Assembly: GCF_032854445.1 (NCBI RefSeq) | Contig: NC_088304.1 | Span: forward strand, 2,542,001-2,606,000 | From: Liolophura sinensis | Taxonomy: Eukaryota > Mollusca > Polyplacophora > Chitonida > Chitonidae | Direction: 5' to 3' | Length of the DNA stretch: 64,000 nt | Shown here: positions 1-9,204 of the stretch, in pieces | Numbering within the stretch: the stretch's first letter is position 1 | Layout of the letters: every line of letters starts with the position of its first letter | Translations under genes and position numbers: made by a program | Notes under the pieces: generated by a model | Databases searched by the model: none | What the model was told of the DNA's origin: nothing | What the model saw: only the letters and a program-made list of their open reading frames with translations

Positions 1-247
1 CTTTGTCACCTGCTCTGATGCCATCTCTGACAAAATGTCGGGCCAACCAGTCGGACTTGTCTGCCACTTGTTTCCTTGTCAAGGTATCCCTGGGTTGTCC
101 GGCTTGTCTGAAGACAAACGCCATTTTGTCTGGGTTGGCCTTCGCCAGCTCTCGTATTCTGTCCGGAATTGTGCGAGGTAAGTCGAACACTGCCGAGGGC
201 GTCTGGATGTAGCTCATCTTGAGGTCGCCATATCCATGTTTCTCCAT
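1..247 (-). CDS. Acyl-CoA synthetase-like gene, copy 0, 5' end only
   Basis: This is the N-terminal part (about 82 residues) of the same ANL-superfamily enzyme that is complete at 20119-21774; the rest lies beyond the window edge. The ATG at 245-247 opens the frame. Ten bases upstream (257/258) the minus strand reads CTATTCCAG followed by GGAACC, a good 3' splice acceptor, so the coding exon probably starts at 257 and a 5' UTR exon lies further right. The visible part has no catalytic motif. It differs from copy 1 at few positions, for example His75 is Asp here. Whether this copy is intact cannot be judged. Confidence 0.85.
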   Translation of the reverse strand, partial: MEKHGYGDLKMSYIQTPSAVFDLPRTIPDRIRELAKANPDKMAFVFRQAGQPRDTLTRKQVADKSDWLARHFVRDGIRAGDK

Positions 248-257
248 GTCTGGTTCC

Positions 258-1010
258 CTGGAATAGAAATGCAAAGGAAGAAACAGTTGATATTCTTTTG
301 TTTAGGTGGAAATTAACGGTGTTTGGAACTGAACATTGTGTGCTAGTAGGCTTTGAATTAGCCGCCCAAACTTCCTGCTAAGTGTGTGCTTGGGGAAGCC
401 AAAGGTATATTGCCTTATTTTTTCTCTGGGGTTATATACTATAATAGTATATTACGTCAAAAGCGTGTCTGATTACAGACGAGAATGAGGGGGGATCCCC
501 TAAGTATACTATGCTATACTATAATAGACTATGCTATAATATACTACACTATAATACTATGCTGTATGGCATGGCATGGCATATCATGGTAAGTCATGGT
601 GTCCGGTCGGCTTGTAGAGTTGAGTGTTGAACTGTGGCGCGCCAAAACGGAGCAGTGGGTGGGTTGGATTGTCCCAATCGGGTTTCGTTTAGTCACCTGA
701 TTAGTGCATGCATGCTTTTGCATTAATATATGGCCAATACACGAGTAATGCCTCCACGTCTCCATCATACCTTTACCACATACACCTTAATAATGCCATC
801 TACACGTCCAAAATTCTATGATGAACATTAGTTTCATTTGTTCAGCGTACAACATAATACAAAATGATATATAGGAAAGGTCCACAGAAAGTGCATATGT
901 CACTCCATACACCAAGCCACGATCTATAATCCAAAGGATCACCTCTCCTTGTCTCTATCTTCATACTATTGAAGTATACTGCAACAAACAACAACCAGTA
1001 ACAAACACCA
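258..1010. other. 5' flank of synthetase copy 0
   Basis: No gene is visible. It presumably holds the 5' UTR intron and promoter of copy 0. A perfect palindrome GGGGATCCCC lies at 491-500, followed at 504-600 by an irregular run of TATAC, TATGC and GGCAT pentamers. The stretch 600-1000 recurs in units 2 and 3; in unit 1 it is cut short by a deletion at 22376. Confidence 0.6.
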
Positions 1011-1013
1011 TAC

Positions 1014-1320
1014 GCTACTCTACTCTACTCTACTCTGTTATACTATACTATGCTATGCTATGCTATGGTATGCTATACTATACAGCGTACTGTACTGTAT
1101 TGTATAGTTATACTATACTATGCGGTCTACTAAATAGCAGCCAACACTGCAAAACACACTGTACTATATAACAACACAACACTACATACTACACTACATT
1201 GCGCTGCACTGCACTCTGATATACTTTGCTGATGTAATGTAGTATAATGCAGTATAGTGTAGTGTGATGTAGTGTAGTGTAGTGTAGTGTAGTATAGTGT
1301 AGTGTAGTATAGTGTAGTGT
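1014..1320. repeat. Left pentamer array with strand switch
   Basis: Runs of TACTC, TATAC and TATGC read one way as far as about 1200 (ACTACACTAC on the plus strand). From about 1240 the same motif reads as its complement (GTAGTGTAGT). The turn-over region 1195-1245 contains TGCGCTGCACTGCACTC. The array abuts the terminal inverted repeat of the Polinton-like element at about 1321. Confidence 0.8.
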
Positions 1321-1618
1321 AATATGTGGCGTGTCATGGTGTGGTGCAGTATAACGCAGTACACACCTACGGCACATGACTCTGCAGTCAGGCTGTGAGC
1401 GTATCGGTGCCCGCCTGGGTGTCCGGCGTTCTGGCGGCCGTGCATCCAGGTAGGGAGTCGGGTTGACATGAGTCCACTCCTCACCCAGCTCTCCCACCAA
1501 TGACCCGCTAAAAATAGCTCCCCGACAAGAAATGGACAGGGGAACGTGTTGTTTATTGTTCACAAGCTACGCGATTTGCCCATCGGTGCGAGCGGAGCAA
1601 TGTTTCCACCCTACCTGG
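1321..1618. repeat. Left terminal inverted repeat of the Polinton-like element, unit 0
   Basis: In reverse complement this stretch matches two right-hand segments. Its outer third (from ATATGTGGCGTGTCATGG, past CGGCACATGAC, to GTTCTGGCGGCCGTGCAT) matches 43905-44036. Its inner part (CCCGCTA, GGACAGGGGA, ACGTGTTGTT, GCTACGCGAT, ACCCTACCTGG) matches 26271-26463. Long terminal inverted repeats are known for Mavericks/Polintons. The comparison is by eye and there are several short indels. Confidence 0.65.
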
Positions 1619-1638
1619 AATGTGGGGGACTGCATGTG

Positions 1639-1944
1639 TTAGTGAAAGGGAGTCATGGAGCTTTTAGGGGCCGTTTGTGTTTGTTTTGATGTTTGGCCAA
1701 CATTACCACTGAGCTTATCTTCAGGCGGTAGATATGGAGCCCAGGCATTTCCGCGGGTCGCTCTCAGTGCGCTGGACACGGTGGATTGTCTACTCGACAT
1801 GAACATTACAATGAACCAATTCGTCCAGTGGAGAGCTTTTACTCGACTCTGCTCTTCCATCGCAGTCCGCAGCGTCATTCTACCAACACGCAGTTGAGCC
1901 TTCACGATCATCATTTCAGCTATCTCAAGGGCCCGACTCGTCAC
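1639..1944 (-). pseudogene. Unrecognised reading frame in the left arm of the Polinton-like element
   Basis: A frame of about 101 codons stays open here and at the same place in units 2 (37617-37928) and 3 (57227-57538). Its visible sequence includes ALEIAEMMIVKAQLRVG and ends SSMTPFH. It has no ATG at a credible start and I do not recognise the family. It could be a small element protein or the antisense of decayed polymerase sequence. It lies between the inverted repeat and the polymerase remnant. Confidence 0.3.
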
Positions 1945-1984
1945 GATAAATCCTGCACGTACGAAGTGTGCTATTGTTGGGAAA

Positions 1985-2300
1985 TTCCAGCTATGTCAAA
2001 ACCGTGATAAACCAAGACCGACACGTAGATGTAAAAGTCTGTGGCCTGGCGAAGGCACGCAAGTTACTGGTGTCCGACGCCTTAGAAGTGGTAGGCAGCA
2101 AGAGGACCATTTGTTATAACCTACCATGTGGTAGCAGTACGCCAAACTCCGTATGTTGGACGCGCACGTCGGCGCGCACGACCTTGTCTGACCGGTACTG
2201 GGACTGTGGGCAACGTACGAAGCAGAGCGGGACAAGTGGTTGCCCCGACGCAACCACTACGACTTTGATAAACCCACTCCAGTGCTACCTGGACAGCTGA
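1985..2300 (+). pseudogene. Protein-primed DNA polymerase B C-terminal remnant, unit 0
   Basis: Plus-strand fragments resemble the C-terminal end of the type-B DNA polymerase of Mavericks/Polintons. Unit 3 is the better copy (57555-58100), where a family-like LCSKTYYC segment and a terminal LPDGVSTTYLD survive. Unit 0 has lost the LCSKTYYC segment: about 230 bp are missing between 2277 and 2280, and only the final TYLDS-like end before TGA (2298-2300) is left. The gene converges on the minus-strand protease. No polymerase exonuclease or palm motifs remain. Confidence 0.45.
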
Positions 2301-2429
2301 CCTGACTGCCACCGACTTTTGTACTATGATATTATGTGTTGCAGTAAAGGCGAAATAAATGCAAGTGAAACAAACTGTATGCCAATGTCATCTCATTGAG
2401 CATTCATTCATGGAATGGGGTAAATACGC

Positions 2430-2870
2430 CTAGAACAGGCAAACACGGAAAGTTATTACCACCAACTGGTTGTGATAAAAACACCAGGGCTGGGCCTGGT
2501 CCGCCCAGTCGAACACCATGACAACGTGACGCCCTCGATCCCGCTGGGTTAAGTAATACACGCAACACTGCCCGCACACAGCCGTGTCCAGACGCAGCCG
2601 CCGATCATTCCACGTTCAGTGGTGTGTTCTCCGGTTGAGCCAAGCGGTAATATCAGCACGGATAGGTGACAGTCCGTAAGAATCCAAGTATTCTCCCTGG
2701 AGACGGAGTGGCTTCGGGCAAACGTCAATGAAAACGCTCACCCAGTGTTGCCCAAGGCGGAGCCACTCGGCGAAGGAGGTGGTCCTGAGTGTAGACATCC
2801 CCCCACCTCCAACACTCACACGCACGGTGTCCGTGTCCGCCTGTACGGCGCGTCGCCTGTTGCGCCGTGT
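2430..2870 (-). pseudogene. Adenovirus-type cysteine protease remnant of the Polinton-like element, unit 0
   Basis: The minus strand carries GQHWVSVFID (catalytic His region) followed by EYLDSYGL, the order seen in adenovirus-like maturation proteases of Polintons. In another frame, at 2510-2590, VCGQCCVYYL is the expected catalytic-Cys block, ending at a TAG at 2430-2432. A frameshift separates the two blocks, so the gene is dead. In Polintons this protease is thought to process capsid proteins. It lies just downstream of the capsid-like gene in the same direction. Assignment is by motif only. Confidence 0.6.
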
Positions 2871-2874
2871 CTAT

Positions 2875-3190
2875 GGTATTTAAGTGGCAAAGTCACAGAG
2901 TACGTTTCGGCTTTCCGTCATTAATTTGGCAAACCGCATCTCCAGGCGCAAATCCCCTTTCTGGACCAGGTGGCCCTGTGATCGTCGTGGAATTTGGATG
3001 TCAAGTCGAAACAAAACAGCGCCCTGTCATTGGCGAACGTGGTGCGGAGGATGTTGTTCCATTCGTCGTGGAACACATTTCCCGTGTTGGTAAAGAGGTT
3101 CATGTACGTTACGACGAAATTCACGTTATCAAAGTCGGGTGTCAGGGGCTTGGCAGGAATTTGACGCCCGCCGTCATGCAAGACAACTGT
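2875..3190 (-). pseudogene. Capsid-like protein (F54H12.2 family), C-terminal part, unit 0
   Basis: The minus-strand frame reads GGRQIPAKPLTPDF, then TYMNLFTNTG and ALFCFDLT. These are hallmarks of the C-terminal half of the transposon-derived F54H12.2 family, which I take to be the structural protein of Polinton-like elements. The frame then breaks near RKGICAWRCG. The central part of the same protein lies at 4086-4459, separated by a noncoding insertion. In-frame stops and shifts mark it as a pseudogene. Confidence 0.65.
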
Positions 3191-4085
3191 TAAGAAAGTA
3201 CGTCAGATGCAAGCAAGGGTCCCTGACATAACACAAACACTAAATTGTCCCAACACTCACCCAGTTACTGCGCGCGACTTGACGTCACAGCAGCCAGACG
3301 ATAGCGAAGCGATAGTTTTGACAGTACGGAGATCCACTCTTCTTTCGCTAATTGACGCACAAGATTTTGGATACTTTGATACATGTGCATTTAGTGTTGC
3401 TTAATCATTTTTCGGCGCGACGTAACCAGACGGGCACTTGCAAATCAGGTCACACAATAACACAGGACGCAATCACAGACTGCACTCATATACGGCATTT
3501 ATCTGATATAAATGTAAACAAAGCATTTACTGAAGTGTACCCTATACATATTTCTTCAGTTTTCATTAGTTAGATCGACCATTGGTCTTGTTATTTCTTT
3601 GATAACTGTGGAAAATTAAAGCCTTCAAAATCTCCGTTGTAGATCATGACGTCACTCCACGCTCAAGAATATGAACGTGCTGATCTATTCGATGTTTGTT
3701 GATAAATGATTTCATGTATTTTGCTGTGTAAAAATATGCTGCACTGAATTTATGAGAAATTTGTAGACCTGGGTTAGCATGTTTACAAAGTTGGAATGGC
3801 ATAAGTAGTCATATATTGTTTTCCTTTTGTATTATGTAAGAGAAAACGTTACATGTTTGTAATATTACTTACCGAACGTTACCGATGTTGTTTGTGTTAA
3901 TGTGTTTGTATTAAGATTGTGTAGTACACTGACATAGTGTTTATTTCATCAGTTTGTGATACGATTATTAATGCTATTTTATCTCTTTCTGTTTTTACAG
4001 AACGCACGTTTATTCAAGAGAATACAGTGTTTGTTAAGAAAAAATCTCCGTAGTAGTTGTTAACTTCATTACTTTCCGACCAGCA
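3191..4085. other. AT-rich insertion splitting the capsid-like gene, unit 0
   Basis: About 0.9 kb of AT-rich, noncoding DNA sits between two adjacent parts of the capsid-like gene. It occurs at the same point in all four units (shortened in unit 1), so it predates the amplification. TGACGTCA sites lie near 3278 and 3646. The right end on the minus strand (CTTTCTTAACAG) looks like a splice acceptor, but no donor gives a matching frame. Clear inverted repeats or target duplications were not found. It could be a degraded non-autonomous element. Confidence 0.5.
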
Positions 4086-4459
4086 ACGAAGTTTGTGTGG
4101 AATTGCTGGAAATGAAAAGCGTTTTTATCGTAGGTCCCGTTCAAGGCCGTGTTGCTCTCGCATCCCTCGAACAAACCCAAAAACAGGTTTTGTGCTCGTT
4201 GACGAGGGTGTGCCCTGATGCCTTTGGGCATGGGGACATACTTGGCCAGCAAGTGACGGATGCGGTGCTTGGCAGGGGCTTTGTCCAACATCAAGGCAAA
4301 CGGGTCCTTCAATGGGGTGATTCGGATGCGGTCGGTCACGTTTTTGAGCATGTGACAGCGTTGCGGGAATATGTCGCAGTGAAGGCGGTCCAGTATGTCT
4401 ACCGACCGATTTCGGCAATGAGGTGCAGTCTTTTGGAAACGACTGGTCCTTTCATCCAT
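4086..4459 (-). pseudogene. Capsid-like protein (F54H12.2 family), central part, unit 0
   Basis: From ATG at 4457-4459 the frame reads LDRLHCDIFPQ, TPLKDPFALM, ENLFLG-like QNLFLGLFEG and NGTYDKNAFHFQ. These follow the order of the central region of the F54H12.2 family (RLHxDIF, KDAF, NLFLG, NGxYxKNPFxF). The usual N-terminal portion of roughly 150 residues before RLH is absent, so a deletion is likely. The frame overlaps the 3' end of the upstream virion-like gene by 61 bp and is broken at 4085 by the insertion. Confidence 0.65.
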
Positions 4460-5037
4460 CCTGTCATCCTGTACTTCCCTTTCTTGTTCACCAGCTGCAA
4501 CAGAGGCACCAGCGTGTCTTCCACCACAGGTGGCTGGACAATGTCCGTGTACACGTACAGCGTTATCGTAGTCGCTTGTAAATCTTCGGCCCCGACGTGT
4601 ATCAGATCCGCCGTCCCCATTATCCAGCGGTACGACAAATTCAAAAGCTGCTGCAGATGCGGGCTGAAACCGAGCCCCAATTGTTTCCGAAAGCGTTTGG
4701 CGTATTTCCGCTGCACATCATCGAAACTGGAGGGGATGTTCGTGTCGGTCAACAAGCCTGTCAGGGCATTGGCGAGCGCGTTGGGCGATGGGTAATAACC
4801 TTCTGGTGAGGTTAACTTGTGCTTAGCGCGGTGCGGATCATCTTTGGAATCTACGACATACCGCACTCCGCATTGCTGCACGTTGAACCAGGTGAGGGGC
4901 TACCGTATTTCTTCCAACCCACATTCCCAGCAGTCACGCAAATGCATGGGCTGTGGCAGTTTCGTGGTGAAATGCGCCAAGTTATTATTGAGGAAGTAGC
5001 GGAGAGAGTTGTCACTGGATAGCGTCACGTAAAACAT
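4399..5037 (-). pseudogene. Conserved Polinton-type virion-like protein, unit 0
   Basis: ATG at 5035-5037 opens MFYVTLSSDNSL, followed by FTTKLPQPMHL, CWECGLEEI, LTWFNVQ, SPEGYY and LYVYTDIVQPPVV. This pattern (FYVTLxSN, LxxPLxLxGxWEVGLxEI, GYY, VYxDIVxPQxVGD) is a protein family I recognise from invertebrate genomes next to F54H12.2-like genes; its function is not known to me, and a minor virion component is only a guess. Full length is 213 codons, but an in-frame TAG at 4900-4902 interrupts it. The same TAG is present in units 1 and 3. Confidence 0.65.
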
Positions 5038-5169
5038 GTTGGTGGGACGATTTCCTCTTTCCACCCCGCGCGGTATTTAATACGGACTCCACTTCCACGA
5101 AGGAGCGATGGCTGGAGACGGACGCAGTCCCGGTCGCCGCTGTTGTCGCCGCGTGGGTCGGCGTGGTGT

Positions 5170-5206
5170 GGTGCCGGGGGTGGTAGTAGTGGTGGTGGTG
5201 GTGCTG
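5170..5206. repeat. (TGG)n-rich microsatellite
   Basis: GGTAGTAGTGGTGGTGGTGG-type triplets here encode a polythreonine run in one minus frame. The repeat is shorter by one triplet in unit 1 (25560-25582) and present in unit 3. It is absent in unit 2, where a retroelement replaces this part. Confidence 0.7.
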
Positions 5207-5299
5207 AGTAGCCGAGACCGGGCGCGCAGAGATCGTGGTGTGGAGGATTTTCTAGGCCGGGGTGGTGTGTCCCTCTTTCCCCGCACCCACACACGGCAG

Positions 5300-5500
5300 C
5301 GATCGCTCGATTGCTCGGTGTCGACTCATCATGTCCGGCTGCGTACCCAGTCTCGCGGGATGTTAATGGCTCTCAGTTGGAAGTGTTGTCTTTCATACAA
5401 TGGTCGTAGACCAAGTCGATCATGTTACGGTCGGGGACGGTCTTTCCATGGAAGGTAGGTTCTCCCCGGTCCGTCCACCCGCTGGTGGGGCTTTGTTTGA
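5300..5500 (-). pseudogene. Small conserved Polinton-type protein, unit 0
   Basis: The minus strand reads SPTSGWTDRGELTFHGK, VPDRNMIDLVYD and, further on, LRAINIPRDW. This matches a small conserved protein pattern (GW..GEL...GK.V.GSNI.DLV.D......N.P) that I associate with Polinton-like elements of animals; its role is unknown. Unit 0 lacks 30 bp after 5376 that unit 3 retains, an in-frame loss. Assignment rests on pattern memory only. Confidence 0.4.
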
Positions 5501-5735
5501 CATACTTTGTCAACGCTCCCGTCGAGCAGGCTCACCTGCCATTGGCTGTCCATACCCCATACCACGACCCGGTTACGAGCGTAGTACCGTCGAGGGGACC
5601 GACACGCGGGCCAGACTCACTTTGAGTCCTTGTTGATGAGCTGCGTTGAGCAAGGGCTGCACGCCGCTGTAAGCTGCTAGGCTGTCCGGCTCATAGTGCA
5701 CTGCATGGAGAGTATCATCGACAGGGTCTTGGTTG
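5500..5735 (-). pseudogene. Polinton-type integrase N-terminal remnant, unit 0
   Basis: The minus strand at 5690-5735 reads DTLHAVHYEPDSLAAYSGVQ. The equivalent of 5530-5570 in units 1 and 2 reads GMDSQWQ.SLLDGSVAKE. Polinton integrases have a YYDPxHPxSYSGVxxL block ahead of the catalytic-core start GIDxQWQADLVD. The catalytic Asp of WQAD is lost here, and the rest of the core is missing. Its place at the end opposite the polymerase is the standard Polinton layout. Confidence 0.45.
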
Positions 5736-6056
5736 TTGATCGCGTGGCTGACCCCGCCTCCCGCCCCCTCTGCTGCTGCCGGAAAGGTGGCTGCCGGCCG
5801 GTGCGAGGCATGGTCCCGTGTCGTTCCTGCGTGTGTCTGATGATAAATATAGGTGTGGTCTGGCGGAATGCACGGTCGAGAGTGTGTTGACACCAAGACA
5901 GCGTATTTTTTAGGATTCGAATCCCAGTGTTGTCGAGTTGGGAGACGGTCTTGTCCCCTCCCCACTGCGCTGTGTGACTCAGAAGCTAGCCAGCCAATCA
6001 GCACGGCCACACGCCATGTACGGCCGCCAGAACGGCACACAAAAAGGCCGGCACTG
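5736..6056. mobile_element. Right end of the Polinton-like element, unit 0
   Basis: No reading frame is recognised. The last 50 bp (GTACGGCCGCCAGAACGG through GGCCGGCACTGG) match the outer left inverted repeat in reverse complement, and the pentamer array then begins abruptly. The unit 3 counterpart is 61566-61885. Confidence 0.5.
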
Positions 6057-6570
6057 GCTATACTATACTATAGTATACTATTTACCATACAACACTATAT
6101 AATATACTATACGACTACAATACTATACTATACGACTATTATACTATACTGTGTGACTGGTATACTATACTGTACTTTGCACTATACTATACACTATACT
6201 ATACTACACCATTCTATATATTATACTACATTGTACTACACTGTACTACACTATACCATACTACACTATACTAAACTACACTACATTACATTGCACTACA
6301 CTACACTACACTACAATATACTACACTACAATATGCTACACTACAATATATTACCGTATACTAAACACTATGTTGTGCTGTGCTGTGCCTGCCATGCCAT
6401 GCCATCCCATGCCATGCTATGTTATGCTATGCTATGCTGGGCTATTACATGCTAAGTATGCTATGTCATGCCATGCTATGCCATGCTGCGCTATGCTGGG
6501 CTATGCTGTACTATGCTGTGCTATGCTATGTTATACTATACGATACTGTTACATTATACTACACATCAAT
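6057..6570. repeat. Pentanucleotide array, first block, unit 0
   Basis: Imperfect pentamers, mostly TATAC and ACTAC, grade into GCTAT and CATGC from about 6370. Any open frame here translates to Tyr/Thr/Leu/His strings and is not a gene. The block corresponds closely to 61886-62420 in unit 3. Confidence 0.9.
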
Positions 6571-6583
6571 AACGCCACCTCAA

Positions 6584-6750
6584 TGCGCATCGACCGTACC
6601 TGGGAAGGCCTGCAGCAACCTGTGGAAGGCCGTGGGCCTCCCCTGGGCTCTGCGCGGTTTCCTCCAACCATTATGCCTGCCGCCGTCGTATAAGTGAAAT
6701 ATTCTTGAGAACGGCTTAAAACACTAATCGAATAAATAAAAAAATAAATG
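6584..6750 (+). repeat. Mollusc-type short interspersed repeat with AATAAA tail
   Basis: The sequence runs from GCAACCTGTGGAAGGCCG through GGGCTCTGCGCGGTTTCC, GTATAAGTGAAATATTCTTG and AAAACACTAATCGAATAAA. I recognise this as the 3' part of a short repeat common in mollusc genomes. It interrupts the pentamer array, and unit 3 has it at 62440-62605. Confidence 0.6.
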
Positions 6751-6819
6751 CAAAAACGGCTATGGAAAAATATACTACTATACTACACGACAATTCACTA
6801 TACTATTCAAGTCCAGTTC

Positions 6820-6948
6820 ATGCTGGCTTCCTCTACGGCCGTACGTAGAAAGAACTGACAGCAACCTGCGTATGATTGTGGGTTTTCCACTGCTCTGCCC
6901 GGTCGAAGTACGGCGTAAAACACCAATCAAATAAAAAAATATATACGC
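6820..6948 (+). repeat. Second short interspersed repeat, internally deleted
   Basis: The same repeat family recurs (GCAACCTGCGTATGATTGTG, CTCTGCCCGGT, then GTACGGCGTAAAACACCAAT and an AATAAAAAAA tail). The segment between CCGGT and GTACGG is missing. The unit 3 counterpart is 62685-62795. Confidence 0.6.
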
Positions 6949-6949
6949 T

Positions 6950-8520
6950 ACACTATACCTATACTATACTATCATATGCTATACTATACTATACTATACT
7001 TATACTACACTACAGTATACCACACTACACTACACTAAACTACAATATACCTTAATATATCATACTATACTATACTATTCTTTACAAGATTAGACTAGAC
7101 CAGACCAGACTAGACTAGACAACACCACACCACACCACACTATAGTTCTATACTATACCACACTACACTTCTACTACACTACACTACACTTATACTACAC
7201 TTATACTACACCATACTATACTTCTACTATAATACACTACACTATACTTATACTATGCTATACTATACTACACTATACTTATACTATACTACACTACACT
7301 ATACTTATACTACACTACACTTCACCACACTACACTATACTTTAGTATACTATTCTCTACTCTACTCTACTACACTCTGCTACACTCTACTCTACGCTAC
7401 ACTACGCTACGCTACACTACACTACACTACACTACACTTATACTAAACTTATACTACACCATACTATACTTCTACTATAATACACTACACTATACTTATA
7501 CTATCCTATACTATACTACACTATACTTATACTACACTACACTACACTATACTTATACTACACTACACTTCACCACACTACACTATACTTTAGTATACTA
7601 TTCTCTACTCTACTCTACTACACTCTGCTACACTCTACTCTACGCTACGCTACGCTACGCTACACTACACTACACTTTAATATACCATACTATACCATAC
7701 CATATTATACTATACTATAATATAATATACTATACTTCTGCTACACTACAATTATAATACACTTATACTACACCACACTATACTTCTACTATACTACACT
7801 ACACTACACTATACTAACTCTATGCTATACTATACTACACTACACTACACTATACTTAAACTACACTACACTTCACGTTACCACACAACACTATACCTCA
7901 AGACACCTTAATATACCATACTATACTATACCTTAAGATACCTTTATATACCATACTATACTATACCTTAAGATACCTTAATATACCATACTGTAGTATA
8001 CCTTAAGATAATTTAATATACCATACTATACTATACCTTAATATACCATACTATACTATACCTTAAGATACCTTAATATACCATACTATACCATACCATA
8101 CCATACCATATCATACCACACTATACTATACTATACTATACTATGCTATACTATACTATGCTATACTATACTATGCTACACCACACTATACTTTTACTAC
8201 ATTTATTCTACACCACACTATACTTCTACTATAATACACTATACTACACTATACTTATACTATGCTATGCTATACTACACTACACTACACTATACTAATA
8301 CTTTTGTATACCATACTATACTACACTTTACTATACTCTTCACGGCTCTACTATACTCTAGTCTACTCTACTCTACAATAGTCTACTCTACTGTAGTCTA
8401 GTCTACTCTAGTCTAGTCTACTCTAGTCTAGTCCACTCTAGTCTACTCTACTCTAGCTACACACTACACCACACTATATTATACCATACCACACTATATT
8501 ATACCATACTATACTATACT
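6950..8520. repeat. Pentanucleotide array with higher-order repeats, unit 0
   Basis: TATAC/ACTAC arrays contain two higher-order structures. A segment of about 248 bp starting at 7211 is repeated from 7459; unit 3 has it once. From about 7910 to 8100 a 35-bp unit combines CTTAAGATACC with TTTATATACC and ATACTATACT, five or so times. From 8350 to 8460 the array changes to CTAGT/CTACT motifs. Confidence 0.85.
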
Positions 8521-8701
8521 ATACTATACTATACTTATAAGTATAAACGTCAAGTCCGACATTCCTATACCATTCGTAGTCCGTAAAGGGCGTTCCAAGT
8601 CGATAATCGCAAGATCCATTTCCACAACAACGTTTAACACTATCTCCCGAAGACAAAGGTATGTAAGAAATTATACAAATAAGAAATAAAGCCGGTAACA
8701 C
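8519..8701 (-). other. Short cysteine-containing open frame in an island within the array
   Basis: The minus strand is open for 60 codons. It begins with a hydrophobic stretch (LPALFLICIISYIPL), then SGDSVKRCCGNGSCDY, and runs out into array-derived Tyr/Ser codons before TAG. There is no ATG in this frame. An ATG with hydrophobic residues (MTASLLCV) exists one frame off, just upstream. It resembles the start of a small secreted peptide precursor, signal-like segment then Lys-Arg and cysteines, but may be chance. I do not recognise a family. Confidence 0.2.
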
Positions 8702-9204
8702 ACAAGAGAGAAGCGGTCATCAATTTTCAATGATGCCGGGCAGACAATGAATATTCCAGGCATGAATTCCATATCAAAGTTCAAATTCGTAGTCCGTGAA
8801 TGAGTTCCATGTCAAATAACAGCTAAACAAGTATCTCAGTCGCGCTTTCATTGCCACTGTTCATAAAGGCATCATGCTGATGTAATTAGCATGGCTACCT
8901 TTACGGCCCCTAGCCCCAGGTTAAGCGGTATTAGATAGGCCTACAGTTTGAAAATGACGAGCATTACAGACCCTAACCGATCAGATTATGATTCAAAAGT
9001 AACGGGCGATTATGTCTTTCCCGTTAATATGTAAAGCTCTCATGCTACAAGAGGCGCCATCTATGGTGTTACACATGACATACAAGATAGACGGTTACAC
9101 TGGGTAACCAGCGCCATCTATGTTGTTAAATACCATGTACGTGATAGATATGTACATAGGGATAACAGCGACGTCTATGTGGTTGATAACAGCGCCGTCT
9201 GTAC
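8702..9204. other. Non-repetitive island with a 58-bp minisatellite end
   Basis: About 0.5 kb of ordinary-composition DNA lies inside the array and has no copy elsewhere in the window (unit 3 ends before this point). At its right end GCGCCATCTATG recurs at 9053 and 9111, with diverged GCGACGTCTATG at 9168 and GCGCCGTCTG at 9191, so the period is about 57-58 bp. Confidence 0.6.

Noticed and set aside
3190-4085. Spliceosomal intron in the capsid-like gene
   Set aside because: The acceptor-like end is good, but the only nearby GT donor (AAAGTAATG) puts the exons in different frames, and no other donor fits the join between the two coding blocks.
4097-4795. Plus-strand frame of 232 codons, conserved in units 1 and 3
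   Set aside because: It is antisense to two recognisable minus-strand genes (capsid-like and FYVTL-type) whose motifs read only on the minus strand.
6950-8520. Telomere-like or CRISPR-like array
   Set aside because: Motifs are variable A/T/C pentamers without telomeric TTAGGG, and there are no constant repeats with unique spacers.
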